Shown here: positions 7,247 through 14,427 of the stretch, piece by piece
Numbering within the stretch: the first letter of the stretch is position 1
Layout of the letters: every line of letters begins with the position of its first letter
Assembly: GCF_020447315.1 (NCBI RefSeq)
Contig: NZ_JAJADQ010000017.1
Span: 1-60,742, forward strand
Source: Hymenobacter nitidus
GTDB taxonomy: Bacteria > Bacteroidota > Bacteroidia > Cytophagales > Hymenobacteraceae
Length of the DNA stretch: 60,742 nt
Direction: 5' to 3'
Notes under the pieces: generated by a model
What the model was told of the DNA's origin: nothing
What the model saw: only the letters and a program-made list of their open reading frames with translations
The model's database searches: none
Made by a program: the position numbers and the translations under genes

Positions 7247-8428
7247 CTAGCTCAACTTTACTAGCCACTCCTCCCCTCCGCGTTGTTCGATTACAAACCC
7301 ATCTTTCAGATAAACTTGCTGTAGATGCTCCTCAAAAGTTGCTGCTGGTTTAAGATGTTGAGCGTAGGGACCTGGATTCTCATACATGGTGCGAACCTCA
7401 CTCAGTTTAAAGACGACTGACGGCTGTTGATTACTTAGAGGAGCAAGCGCTTTCTTGAGAGTAGGCTTAGGCTTCTTAGCCAACTGGTAATCTTCCAACA
7501 AGTATTTCTCTACCAAAGCTTTATAAATAGCTCCAGCTGGTTTCTTGATTTTACCTTTGCGGAACTGTGCCTCCACAATGCGGACGACAAAGGCAATATA
7601 GCCCACATCATATTCCTCATTTTCCAATTGGCGAGCAATAGCAGTTATGCTTCGTTGACTAACCCCCACTTGAGCTAATGCCTCAGCCCATTCCAATGCT
7701 CCTGGCAACGTCTTTTTTGTAGCAGATGCGGCCAGTTGCTGAAAGAGAAACTTGATTCTAGCTACCGTTTTGCCTTCTCGTTCCAGCTCATAAGTGAAAG
7801 GAATGTCCGTTTCTCCTATCTCGCTTTGGGCCTTGTCTAGTACTCGAGCCTTAAAATTTGAAAAGCGAGGATACTCGTGCTCTTCTATACCTAAGACAAA
7901 CCGCAGATCCTCTACGCTTATAGTTCGGCGCCCAAAGCCAGCGTATTCCTTCAGTAGCCAATAGATGCGTAGTGATTGGGGGCTTTTGAGCTTAAGCACC
8001 TGTTGCATATCCGCAATGGTGAAATTGCCACTCTCCCGCAACTGTAGCAGGTAGGGCATAATCTTCGGGTTGAAACTGGCTGATACGCCTCCCAAATCAG
8101 CTCTGTAGCCCGCTTCAGCCATAAGCGGAATATAAGTGTAGCTCGGCTTACGACGACGTTTCCTAGTGTTCTCTTCAAGCTCTTCAATGTAAAGCGTGAA
8201 TGAGGCTAGACCTTTGCACATCTCATCTACTTGCTCGTAGGCCGACCCCCCTCGACGATCGAAAACCAGTTCTTCTAAGGGGATGAAATGCTCTTTAAAG
8301 TCGACATCCTCAAAGTCGATACGTGACAGTAGAGCTACAAATAGCCGCATCTGTAAGGGTACGAAGCTGAATCGAGCATTGATTAAGGCGTTATGCTGGG
8401 CAACTCGCTTCTCTGGAATGGCATCCAT
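7247..8428 (-). CDS. Replication initiator protein 1, Rep_3 family
   Basis: 393 aa from the ATG at 8428; a TTG three codons upstream overlaps an iteron and is less likely. The start has the Rep_3 hallmark AQHNALINARFSFVPLQMRLFVALLSRI, and two winged-helix domains follow, the second with LKLKSPQSLRIYWLLKEYAGFGRRTISVEDLRFVLG, KFKARVLDKAQSEI-like and PFTYELEREGKTVARIKFLF. It would bind its iterons as a monomer to open the origin and repress itself as a dimer. Type A iterons lie at its own start (8435-8457) and just upstream (8551-8571), with a third copy inside the gene (7706-7728). It is paralogous to, but clearly diverged from, the initiator at 9248-10435 and is transcribed away from it. Confidence 0.92.
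   Translation of the reverse strand: MDAIPEKRVAQHNALINARFSFVPLQMRLFVALLSRIDFEDVDFKEHFIPLEELVFDRRGGSAYEQVDEMCKGLASFTLYIEELEENTRKRRRKPSYTYIPLMAEAGYRADLGGVSASFNPKIMPYLLQLRESGNFTIADMQQVLKLKSPQSLRIYWLLKEYAGFGRRTISVEDLRFVLGIEEHEYPRFSNFKARVLDKAQSEIGETDIPFTYELEREGKTVARIKFLFQQLAASATKKTLPGALEWAEALAQVGVSQRSITAIARQLENEEYDVGYIAFVVRIVEAQFRKGKIKKPAGAIYKALVEKYLLEDYQLAKKPKPTLKKALAPLSNQQPSVVFKLSEVRTMYENPGPYAQHLKPAATFEEHLQQVYLKDGFVIEQRGGEEWLVKLS
7706..7728 (-). repeat. Type A iteron inside the rep1 coding sequence
   Basis: The same 23 bases found at 8435-8457, at the start of rep1, occur here within the gene, where they encode ASATKKTL-type residues in the linker after the second winged helix. Confidence 0.8.
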
Positions 8429-8434
8429 AAGGGT

Positions 8435-8457
8435 CAACGTCTTTTTTGTAGCAGATG
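8435..8457 (-). repeat. Type A iteron at the rep1 start
   Basis: Reads CATCTGCTACAAAAAAGACG on the minus strand and runs on into the rep1 leader. It shares the CTACAAAAAAG core with type B iterons but differs in both flanks. Bound initiator here would block translation or transcription of rep1. Confidence 0.8.
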
Positions 8458-8550
8458 GCCTCTACTACTCCCTATGAGTCAGCATGATACGGCGCCTGTA
8501 ATACTCTTATAATGTTAGTAATTAAAAAAAAGACTAGTAGAGTTTTTTTG

Positions 8551-8571
8551 AACGTCTCTTTTGTAGCAGAT
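8551..8571 (-). repeat. Type A iteron upstream of rep1
   Basis: Third type A copy, with one base changed in the A-run (ACAAAAGAG). It lies about 116 bp upstream of the copy at 8435-8457, in the same orientation. Confidence 0.75.
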
Positions 8572-8686
8572 AAGGAAGGTCTCAAGAGTCCAAAAAAGTC
8601 CATTTTCGCTTCAAAATCGCCGTTTTTATACTTTTTTATACTTTAATTATTAGTGTCGATTATTCGCATCCTCCGAACTTGAACTT

Positions 8687-8708
8687 ACCCCTTTTTTGTA
8701 GTCATATG
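8687..8708 (-). repeat. Type B iteron, inverted copy
   Basis: A 22-bp unit CATATGACTACAAAAAAGGG plus GT on the minus strand, the only type B copy in this orientation. Together with the forward copy at 8780-8801 it frames the segment containing a repeated TACTGCTCTTG. Confidence 0.85.
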
Positions 8709-8779
8709 CTTTTGGGTAGCTAACCTATTACTGCTCTTGTATTACTGCTCTTGATTCGCCTTCAATCGGATCTTGAGAG

Positions 8780-8801
8780 CATATGACTACAAAAAAGGGG
8801 T
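8780..8801 (+). repeat. Type B iteron
   Basis: Exact 22-bp type B unit in plus orientation, separated from the main array. Confidence 0.85.
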
Positions 8802-8875
8802 CGTGGTCACACAGTTTAGACTTACCCTTGCATGCGAATCCTTTGTTTACAGCTCGGAAAGCAATTTCCACGAGG

Positions 8876-8897
8876 CATATGACTACAAAAAAGGGGT
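8876..8897 (+). repeat. Type B iteron
   Basis: Exact 22-bp type B unit in plus orientation, 96 bp after the previous copy. Confidence 0.85.
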
Positions 8898-9066
8898 CAC
8901 CCTTTGATGCTTGTTTATCACTCAATGAGCCTTTACAGCGATTATAGGATACTTTCTTTTCTTTTTTCAAAAAAAACGACTCAAGAAACTAGTAGTTTTC
9001 TTTGTTTATAAGGTTTACTTAGTTTACAGCTGCTGTAACTGACTGAAAATATGATATATACAAGCA

Positions 9067-9186
9067 CATATGACTACAAAAAAGGGGTTATATGACTACA
9101 GAAAAGGGGTGAGTTGCTACAAAAAAGGGGTTATATAACTACAAAAAAGGGGTGTCGATAGCTTTATAGAACTACAAAAAAGGGGT
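9067..9186 (+). repeat. Type B iteron array (five units)
   Basis: Five units at 9067, 9089, 9111, 9132 and 9165. The first four are head to tail with 21-22 bp period; the fifth follows an 11-bp spacer. The core CTACAAAAAAGGGGT is kept (one unit has ACAGAAAAG), while the first half drifts (CATATGA, TATATGA, GAGTTG, TATATAA, TATAGAA). A 22-bp period places initiators on one face of the helix, typical of replication iterons. Confidence 0.9.
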
Positions 9187-9187
9187 T

Positions 9188-9215
9188 GTATGACTACATA
9201 TTAAAAAATATGTAG
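9188..9215. promoter_or_regulatory. Inverted-repeat operator of rep2, built from iteron half-sites
   Basis: A half iteron (GTATGACTACA, 9188-9198) leads into a perfect 9-bp inverted repeat CTACATATT / AATATGTAG (9194-9202 and 9207-9215) 33 bp before the rep2 ATG. In iteron plasmids the initiator dimer represses its own gene at such an inverted repeat that shares bases with the iterons; here the shared part is the CTACA core. Confidence 0.65.
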
Positions 9216-9247
9216 CATAATATGAGACAGCCGTTTACATTAGCCCT

Positions 9248-10435
9248 ATGAAACATGATGCTTTGGTAAAGGGGGATAACTTGGTCCATCCCCTCGTAGT
9301 GCAGCACAATGCCCTGATTAATGCCCGGTTCGAGCTCAATACCACTGAGTCACGTCTGTTTCTAGCGCTGCTCAGTCGAATCGGGCGTGATGACACACAG
9401 TTTCAAGTGTGCCAGATCCCGGTTCGGGAGCTGATGGGCCACAGTTCTAGCAATTCCACCTACGACTTGGTTCGCAAAACACTTAAGCATTTTGCTTCAC
9501 GCACCTTACTGATTGAAAAACTAGATACTTCTGCTCGCCGCAGTAGCAAACCCGATTTTTCCATTCTCCCACTGTTGGCCTTTGCCGAATACAAGCATCG
9601 AGATGGCATCGTTGAAGCGCGCTTTAACGATTTGCTCATGCCCTACTTGCTCCAGTTGCGAGAAAATTTCACCAAGGCGCAACTTACCGAGCTATTGAAG
9701 CTAAAGAGCAGTAACGCCTATCGCATCTACTTGCTGCTTCGGGAATACGCTGCCTTTGGCAAACGAGTGATGGCAGTAGCCGATTTGAAAGCCATCTTGG
9801 GTGTGGAGGAAGAGTATGACCGGTTTACCAACTTTAAAGCCCGCATCCTTGACCGAGCCAAGGCTGAGTTAGCCCAAACTGACATGGCCTTCACTTACGA
9901 GTTGGAAAAGCAAGGTCGCACGATTACCCACATCTGTTTTCTATTTAAGCCCACTGGCAGTGCGCTGCCAACTCATCCAGTCCCGGAATCTGACTGGGAA
10001 GCTACATTGCTGGAAGTAGGCATTGCCGCTAAAAGCATTGTAGGTATCAAGTCCCAGTTGGAAAGCGGGTACTACGACGAAGGATATGTGTATTTCGTCG
10101 TGGCATATGTCCGTCGTCAAGCGGCAGCCGGAAAGGTGAAAAAAGTTGGTGGAGCTATCTATAAGTCCTTGGTAGAGGGATATCTATTAGAAGATTACAG
10201 ACGGCAGGTACGGAAAGGCGAAGCCAAGGAGTCTAAACGTGTACCCGCAACCCCAGTATTATCGCTGCAAGAACGGCATACACTCGACGATGTACGCGCT
10301 ATGTATGAGACCATGCGTCAACGCCAGCTCATCTCAGATGAGACGTTTGAGGAAAATCTAGCCCGGGTTTGGCTCTCTGCGGGCTTTCGTCAGGAAATTG
10401 ACTCACAGGGAGGCCAATGGCTGATTAAACCTTGA
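9248..10435 (+). CDS. Replication initiator protein 2, Rep_3 family
   Basis: 395 aa from the ATG at 9248. It has the Rep_3 start VQHNALINARFELNTTESRLFLALLSRI and two winged-helix domains; the second includes LLKLKSSNAYRIYLLLREYAAFGKRVMAVADLKAILG and MAFTYELEKQGRTITHICFLF. The C-terminal third (SDWEATLLEVGIAAKSI, KKVGGAIYKSLVEGYLLEDY) parallels rep1. It should bind the type B iterons that precede it and autoregulate at the inverted repeat 9194-9215. The two initiators differ over most of their length, so this is an old paralogue pair or a fusion of two replicons rather than a recent duplication. Confidence 0.93.
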   Translation: MKHDALVKGDNLVHPLVVQHNALINARFELNTTESRLFLALLSRIGRDDTQFQVCQIPVRELMGHSSSNSTYDLVRKTLKHFASRTLLIEKLDTSARRSSKPDFSILPLLAFAEYKHRDGIVEARFNDLLMPYLLQLRENFTKAQLTELLKLKSSNAYRIYLLLREYAAFGKRVMAVADLKAILGVEEEYDRFTNFKARILDRAKAELAQTDMAFTYELEKQGRTITHICFLFKPTGSALPTHPVPESDWEATLLEVGIAAKSIVGIKSQLESGYYDEGYVYFVVAYVRRQAAAGKVKKVGGAIYKSLVEGYLLEDYRRQVRKGEAKESKRVPATPVLSLQERHTLDDVRAMYETMRQRQLISDETFEENLARVWLSAGFRQEIDSQGGQWLIKP

Positions 10436-10519
10436 CCTAACGTTTAGGCTTCACCAGAGTTTATAGCTGTCCTCTCCTCCCGTTTGTGGTTCAACTTACA
10501 AATGGGTAGCCATATGGTC

Positions 10520-10590
10520 ACCACTGTTATAATTCCCAAAATTATAACAGTGGTTAGTATTACTGAAATTCCATAAATTATAACAATTGT
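10520..10590. promoter_or_regulatory. Inverted repeats before parA: candidate par operator or centromere
   Basis: A perfect 15-bp inverted repeat (10520-10534 and 10540-10554, 5-base spacer) is followed at 10576-10590 by another copy of one arm (13 of 15 bases, AATTATAACA core). Repeats of this kind just before a parA operon are typical binding sites for the small partner protein or ParA, giving autoregulation and sometimes serving as the centromere. Confidence 0.6.
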
Positions 10591-10648
10591 CACTATAGCA
10601 ACTGTGGTAAAAGTTGTTTAAATATCTAAAAATTTATACATTGTAACC

Positions 10649-11407
10649 ATGCAAACAATAGTATTCGCTAACCACAAGGGTGGTACTGGCAAAACGACTT
10701 CCTGTCTCAATGTCGCCTATGCTTTGGTACAGCAGGGAAAAACGGTCTTACTCATTGATTGCGACTCCCAATGCAATCTGAGTCAGAGCTTCATGCTCGA
10801 AGCCAACGGCAAGGACCTCGGCATGGTGCTGCTCGGTCAAGCAAGTCTTTCAGATGTTGTGCAGGAAGTAGGAGAGGGGCTTTACCTGGTGCCTTCAGCT
10901 CACGATTTGAGTGAGGCTGAAGACAAGATCAGCAAGAAGCCAGGCGCCGAATTTACCTTGCGAGAGTTGCTGGAGGAAGTAGAAGACATAGACTATTGCC
11001 TCATCGACACTCCAGGCGGCCTAGGCAAGCTAACCTACGCCGCTTTGACCGCAGCAACTGCTGTATTCATCCCAGCACAGCCAGAGTACTACGGTATTGA
11101 AGGGCTAGTGGGTCTGCTCGACGTATGCCACCACGTACAGAAGCGGCTTAATAAGGAGTTGAAGATTGGCGGGCTTTTCTTCACTCAATACAATAGGAAC
11201 GACCGTCGACGTGCACAGCGGGATATGGTGACCCTGCTGGAAAGCCATGATGTCTTCGGTCCGTTGGTCATGAGGACCACTATCAGACCCAATGTCTCCT
11301 TAGTAGAAGCACAGATCGAAAAGGAGAACGTGTTTGTCTACGCACCAGAATCCAATGGTGCCCACGACTATGAAGCCCTTACCACCGAAATTCTTTCCCG
11401 CATATGA
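10649..11407 (+). CDS. parA: ParA-family partition ATPase
   Basis: 252 aa with the deviant Walker A motif KGGTGKTT (residues 10-17, signature Lys10 and Lys15), the A' motif LLIDCDSQCNLS and a Walker B-like CLIDTPGG. No N-terminal HTH, so it is the short (type Ib-like) form that relies on a partner for DNA binding. It moves plasmid copies apart by ATP-dependent patterning on the nucleoid. The gene overlaps the following partner by 4 bp (ATGA) and is preceded by strong inverted repeats that probably provide control. Confidence 0.95.
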   Translation: MQTIVFANHKGGTGKTTSCLNVAYALVQQGKTVLLIDCDSQCNLSQSFMLEANGKDLGMVLLGQASLSDVVQEVGEGLYLVPSAHDLSEAEDKISKKPGAEFTLRELLEEVEDIDYCLIDTPGGLGKLTYAALTAATAVFIPAQPEYYGIEGLVGLLDVCHHVQKRLNKELKIGGLFFTQYNRNDRRRAQRDMVTLLESHDVFGPLVMRTTIRPNVSLVEAQIEKENVFVYAPESNGAHDYEALTTEILSRI

Positions 11408-11712
11408 GCACCGGCAAACCATCCTTTGGCAAGAAAGTCCTGGCAGCTGTCAACGAACGCATCGAGCCCACAGCGGCTGAGCAGTCCGAACCAGCAGGGG
11501 AAGAGACGGTCTGGGTTTCCTTTACCACTGCCGTCACGCGTGACACCTATATGAAGCTGAAGCAAGCCGAGCATTGGGTGCCGGGCTTTCTGATGAAAGA
11601 ACTCACCGAGACCGCACTAGTGAATGAGCTAAAGAATTACCCCGACGCAGAGAAGCCCTTGCCAGCGGCGGCGCTTGAGAAACTCTTGAAGTCAAGTAAG
11701 AAGCTACGCTAA
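11404..11712 (+). CDS. Small ParA partner (putative ParB-type centromere-binding protein)
   Basis: 102 aa, starting inside the parA stop (ATGA overlap), as partition partners do. The N-terminus is short, polar and basic (STGKPSFGKKVLAAVNERI), which often stimulates ParA. The central segment VWVSFTTAVTRDTYMKLKQAEHWVPGFLMKELTETAL looks like a strand followed by two helices, compatible with ribbon-helix-helix DNA binding, though I could not confirm this from sequence alone. Position and size make the partition role likely; the fold is an inference. Confidence 0.75.
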   Translation: MSTGKPSFGKKVLAAVNERIEPTAAEQSEPAGEETVWVSFTTAVTRDTYMKLKQAEHWVPGFLMKELTETALVNELKNYPDAEKPLPAAALEKLLKSSKKLR

Positions 11713-12065
11713 TGCAGTGTTTAGTGGAATACAACTATGGCTACTAATAGGAGAGCATCAAAAAGTGTGGGGCAATCGGGCTAAGCGGCTACTTGCATAA
11801 CTTCCGCAGGGATTAGCCGAAAGCCGAGATGCTCCTGCCGATCACTGCTTAACACCACTGCCCCACACTTTTTGATGCTCTCCAATTTCCTCGACCATCT
11901 GGCGCATTTTCAACTCGTGCGCCTGCTTGCGAAACAGGAATAAGTGTTCTATCTGACTGAGATTGATGGTCAACCTATTTTAGGACAAGACATATGTTAA
12001 GATGGCCGAAGTGCTTTACACGCATTTGTTGTGCATGCGCAGAAATAGCTATCCTTAGGGCGTAT
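11713..12065. other. Intergenic region containing a MITE
   Basis: 353 bases after the par operon. Most is taken up by the 133-bp element at 11751-11883. The remaining 180 bases before the membrane gene stop show no gene or clear terminator. Confidence 0.5.
11751..11883. mobile_element. 133-bp MITE with ISKra4-like termini
   Basis: Bounded by perfect 24-bp inverted repeats (11751-11774, 11860-11883) identical to those of the IS at 18481-21349. It has no coding capacity. Pairing extends imperfectly inward (both ends read gtggggcA.T then taagc). The right end also resembles the IS-end fragment at 18382-18480. No target duplication is visible. It is best read as a non-autonomous element moved by the related transposase. 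Confidence 0.8.
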
Positions 12066-12632
12066 TTATCTGGTAATCTGGCGTTGTACCCCAAAATAGC
12101 TGTACAATGCTCCTACAAATAGACCAAACCAAGTAATGCCGAGGGAGCTTATCTCTTTTAGCGCGGGATTTGTTGGAATAATAGGGCCATTCAAGCTGCC
12201 TTTGATTAGGCAGAAACCACCTATGAGAAGCCAGGCTATGACATAGCCTGTGGCAGCCCACACAATTGGGTTCGCATTTTCCCCTTCTCCAACCAAGCTT
12301 GACCCAATGGCATGGGCGGGCGGCGTGATGGCCAGCAGGGAAATAACTACAGCCGATACTAGGCCAGAGGCAACGCTAAGTACTTGCAGCAGTTGTGGCC
12401 AAGGTTGTTCACCAGGTCTAGGTGCAGTATCTGGTATTGTGGGTGGGGGCCCTTGTGCAGGTGGAGCTGGATTGGCTTGGGTTGGTCCAGAAGGTATCGG
12501 CGGCTTTGGATGCTCTCGATTATATCTAGCAGTATACTTGTTGGCGAGAGCGTTAAGCTGGTATACGCAGTAGCCATACGGCAGTAACAAAACCCAAGAC
12601 ATGAAAATTAGTACGAGGCTCTTACCTTTCAT
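12066..12632 (-). CDS. Multi-pass membrane protein, Pro-rich loop, unknown
   Basis: 188 aa from the ATG at 12632. Segments by hydrophobicity: one membrane helix at the N-terminus (about residues 5-26, LVLIFMSWVLLLPYGYCVY), a proline-rich stretch at about 40-80 (PKPPIPSGP, PPAQGPPPTIP), then three further hydrophobic segments (VASGLVSAVVISLLAI; VWAATGYVIAWLLIGGFCLI; ITWFGLFVGALYSYFGV). It lies 16 bp after the M15 peptidase gene in the same orientation, so they form an operon. A holin-like or envelope role is conceivable from the pairing, but I do not recognise the family. Confidence 0.6.
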   Translation of the reverse strand: MKGKSLVLIFMSWVLLLPYGYCVYQLNALANKYTARYNREHPKPPIPSGPTQANPAPPAQGPPPTIPDTAPRPGEQPWPQLLQVLSVASGLVSAVVISLLAITPPAHAIGSSLVGEGENANPIVWAATGYVIAWLLIGGFCLIKGSLNGPIIPTNPALKEISSLGITWFGLFVGALYSYFGVQRQITR

Positions 12633-12648
12633 AATGAAAATGTTAACG

Positions 12649-13236
12649 TCAGGACGGGTTGGTTGCGTCGGCCAGCAGTGGCGCGACGTCCTGCTCACTC
12701 TTGCGGCCTAGCTTGAGGATGGTTTCTTCAGCCAGTTCAAAGTGCATACTGTCCACACTGTCACCTGAGAACTCTGCCCCCCAATACCAGCCGTGCCGGT
12801 TGAAATATGGAGCTAACATCAGGTTGCCCCGGTGCGTCAGGGCGGTGCCCTGTGGCAGCACGGCCGGGCCGAAATAGATATCAATGGCCGTGCCCCAGCT
12901 ATGGTTGGAAAAGCGGGTCGGATTGGTTCGGCGATGGCGCACGCACAATACCCCTGCCGTTTTTACTTGCTGAAACAAGTCAGGCTGCTGTTGCTTGACT
13001 TCGGCGAACAGTTGCACGAGGCTTTCCACCGCGAAGTCGAAGCCTTCCACCCTGAACGGCCCTACACTCTTGCTGACCAGACGCCTACGGAGACTATCGG
13101 CTGGTTCAGAGCAATCCTTCGAAAGCTTGCCCGGACTTCCCAAGGTTGCGAGCATCGTGGACTCGCGCGCAGCACTCAGCCCGGTATTAATCGTGTCCTT
13201 GGGCGGAATAGGTACCCTATCAGAATAACCAGTCAT
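12649..13236 (-). CDS. M15-family peptidase (D-Ala-D-Ala carboxypeptidase / endolysin-like)
   Basis: 195 aa. The zinc site of M15 peptidases is visible: His112 in NHSWGTAIDI with Asp119, and His165 in SMHFEL, with WGAEF before it. No signal peptide is seen; the N-terminus is polar, as in phage endolysins exported with a holin. It would cleave peptidoglycan peptide cross-links. It is followed 16 bp later by a four-helix membrane protein. Whether the pair is a lysis cassette, a plasmid transfer aid or a stable toxin-like module cannot be decided from sequence. The family call is good. Confidence 0.82.
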   Translation of the reverse strand: MTGYSDRVPIPPKDTINTGLSAARESTMLATLGSPGKLSKDCSEPADSLRRRLVSKSVGPFRVEGFDFAVESLVQLFAEVKQQQPDLFQQVKTAGVLCVRHRRTNPTRFSNHSWGTAIDIYFGPAVLPQGTALTHRGNLMLAPYFNRHGWYWGAEFSGDSVDSMHFELAEETILKLGRKSEQDVAPLLADATNPS

Positions 13237-13577
13237 GATGTTTCAGAAGGCTTTTAAAAGAGTTGGCATTTCAGGCACCCCTGAAACCATTTTCAGGGAA
13301 GGGTAAACAGCGGTAAATAAATAATATATTATTTATATTTATATTAATGATAATGATTGGAGAAACCCATGCGAAACTTGCTTTTCGATGCATTTAACCC
13401 GTATTCAGCTTCGCATGCTCGCCCTGTTTAAACCAAGGGCTGCCACAAGTCTTTGTTAATAGTATATCTGTGACGGCCCCTGCCGAGGCGAGGGGGCAGC
13501 CAGGAATGACCTGCACTAAGCTGAAAAACAAACAAGCCCTAAATCAGGTGGTTAGGGTTTGTTGTTCACGAAGTTTC
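13237..13577. other. AT-rich intergenic region
   Basis: Contains a very AT-rich patch at 13315-13355 (TAATATATTATTTATATTTATATTAATGATAATG-like) that could hold the promoter of the M15 operon on the minus strand, and the terminator at 13531-13563. No gene seen. Confidence 0.5.
13520..13563 (-). terminator. Rho-independent terminator after 13578-13847
   Basis: On the minus strand a 12-bp stem with one mismatch (13552-13563 with 13531-13542) and 9-base loop is followed by TGTTTTTC. It lies 15 bp after the stop of the gene ending at 13578. Confidence 0.7.
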
Positions 13578-13847
13578 TTATAAGGGGATGGCCCGCAGCC
13601 TGCCTTGTATTTGGGCAACAACCCCTTCTTCGGTAGTCACCCACGGCCGATGGGCGTCCGCTCCCGTTCTATCGTGATTTATCGCTACCAGGTCTCCCTT
13701 TGCCAGCATTCCATCTGGTTCACGCCCTTGCATAACGCCCGAGCAGAAAAAGGGCATGTCTTCTTCCGCTACGTGAGAGAACAACACCGGCTTCTCGACA
13801 ATTTCACATTGCGGATACTGCTCCTGTAATGAGGTCTGGGGTTCCAT
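13578..13847 (-). CDS. Small hypothetical protein, possibly S24-related
   Basis: 89 aa. It includes FFCSGVMQGREPDGMLAKGDLVAINHD, which faintly recalls the beta-strands around the Gly-Asp turn of S24/LexA-type peptidase domains (EGDLLAVD in UmuD), but the catalytic Ser and Lys are not recognisable. It is transcribed with the 111-aa gene upstream (45 bp gap) and ends at a good terminator. Function unknown. Confidence 0.45.
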   Translation of the reverse strand: MEPQTSLQEQYPQCEIVEKPVLFSHVAEEDMPFFCSGVMQGREPDGMLAKGDLVAINHDRTGADAHRPWVTTEEGVVAQIQGRLRAIPL

Positions 13848-13892
13848 AAGGCAAAATGGGTTTAGGTCCTGAAGTATAAAGAGGAGAGTAGC

Positions 13893-14228
13893 TTAGTCTA
13901 TTGTCGCGGAGTAGGTCGTGGCGTTGACTGGTCGCTCAATTGCGAAGGAAAAAACGTGTTCAGCATCGGCATGGGTGCAGATGAGGTCGTCAGTCCAAAT
14001 GCGCGTAAATGGACCTTCAGGGTCTCGAAAATCAAAAGCCGTTGTCTGTCCGGGCAATATTCCAACCAGCTTATCTATCACTTTAGTGAGCCCCACCCTT
14101 GCGTAAACCTTCCCTCCAACTCCAACACCGTGGTTGTTGGTTATCTTCAGCACAACCTGCCACGAGGTCAATGGCAGATTATCGCCATGCTTGACTTCGT
14201 TGGTTGTAATAGTGAATCCTGTTTCCAC
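13893..14228 (-). CDS. Hypothetical beta-rich protein
   Basis: 111 aa with a GTG start at 14228; the frame is open only three codons further upstream. Alternating strands (FTITTNEV, WQVVLKITNNHGVGV, KVYARVGLTKVI, TTAFDFRD, HVFSFAIER) suggest an all-beta sandwich with no signal peptide. It lies 200 bp downstream of an IS3 element inserted on its promoter side, so the 5' part or promoter may have been altered. Not recognised. Confidence 0.4.
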   Translation of the reverse strand: METGFTITTNEVKHGDNLPLTSWQVVLKITNNHGVGVGGKVYARVGLTKVIDKLVGILPGQTTAFDFRDPEGPFTRIWTDDLICTHADAEHVFSFAIERPVNATTYSATID

Positions 14229-14427
14229 AAGCGTATGTTATCAATAGCTTTGGGATCAATGTGCAGGCGTTGAAGGCTACCACTCAAAATTGAGTTAATT
14301 AACCGAGCAACACCTCAGTGCTAGTACTGAATCTTCGCCCGTAAAAAGTCCCAACATACCTGCTGGCCCTACTCAAACTTGCTTCACCAAACTATGCGCT
14401 TGCCAAGAGCGTCGTTTGAGGTGGTTT

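Larger units (their letters stand above)
8429..9247. other. Plasmid origin region (iteron-controlled, two iteron types)
   Basis: About 820 bp between two divergent initiator genes. It holds two type A and eight type B iterons, long A/T runs (8521-8550, 8625-8665, 8965-9060) suitable for melting, and a hairpin operator before rep2. This is the expected layout of an iteron-controlled theta origin. No DnaA box was identified with confidence. No protein gene is supported here. Confidence 0.88.

Noticed and set aside
12250..13257. Plus-strand ORFs over the M15 and membrane genes
   Set aside because: Antisense shadows without start context or family resemblance.
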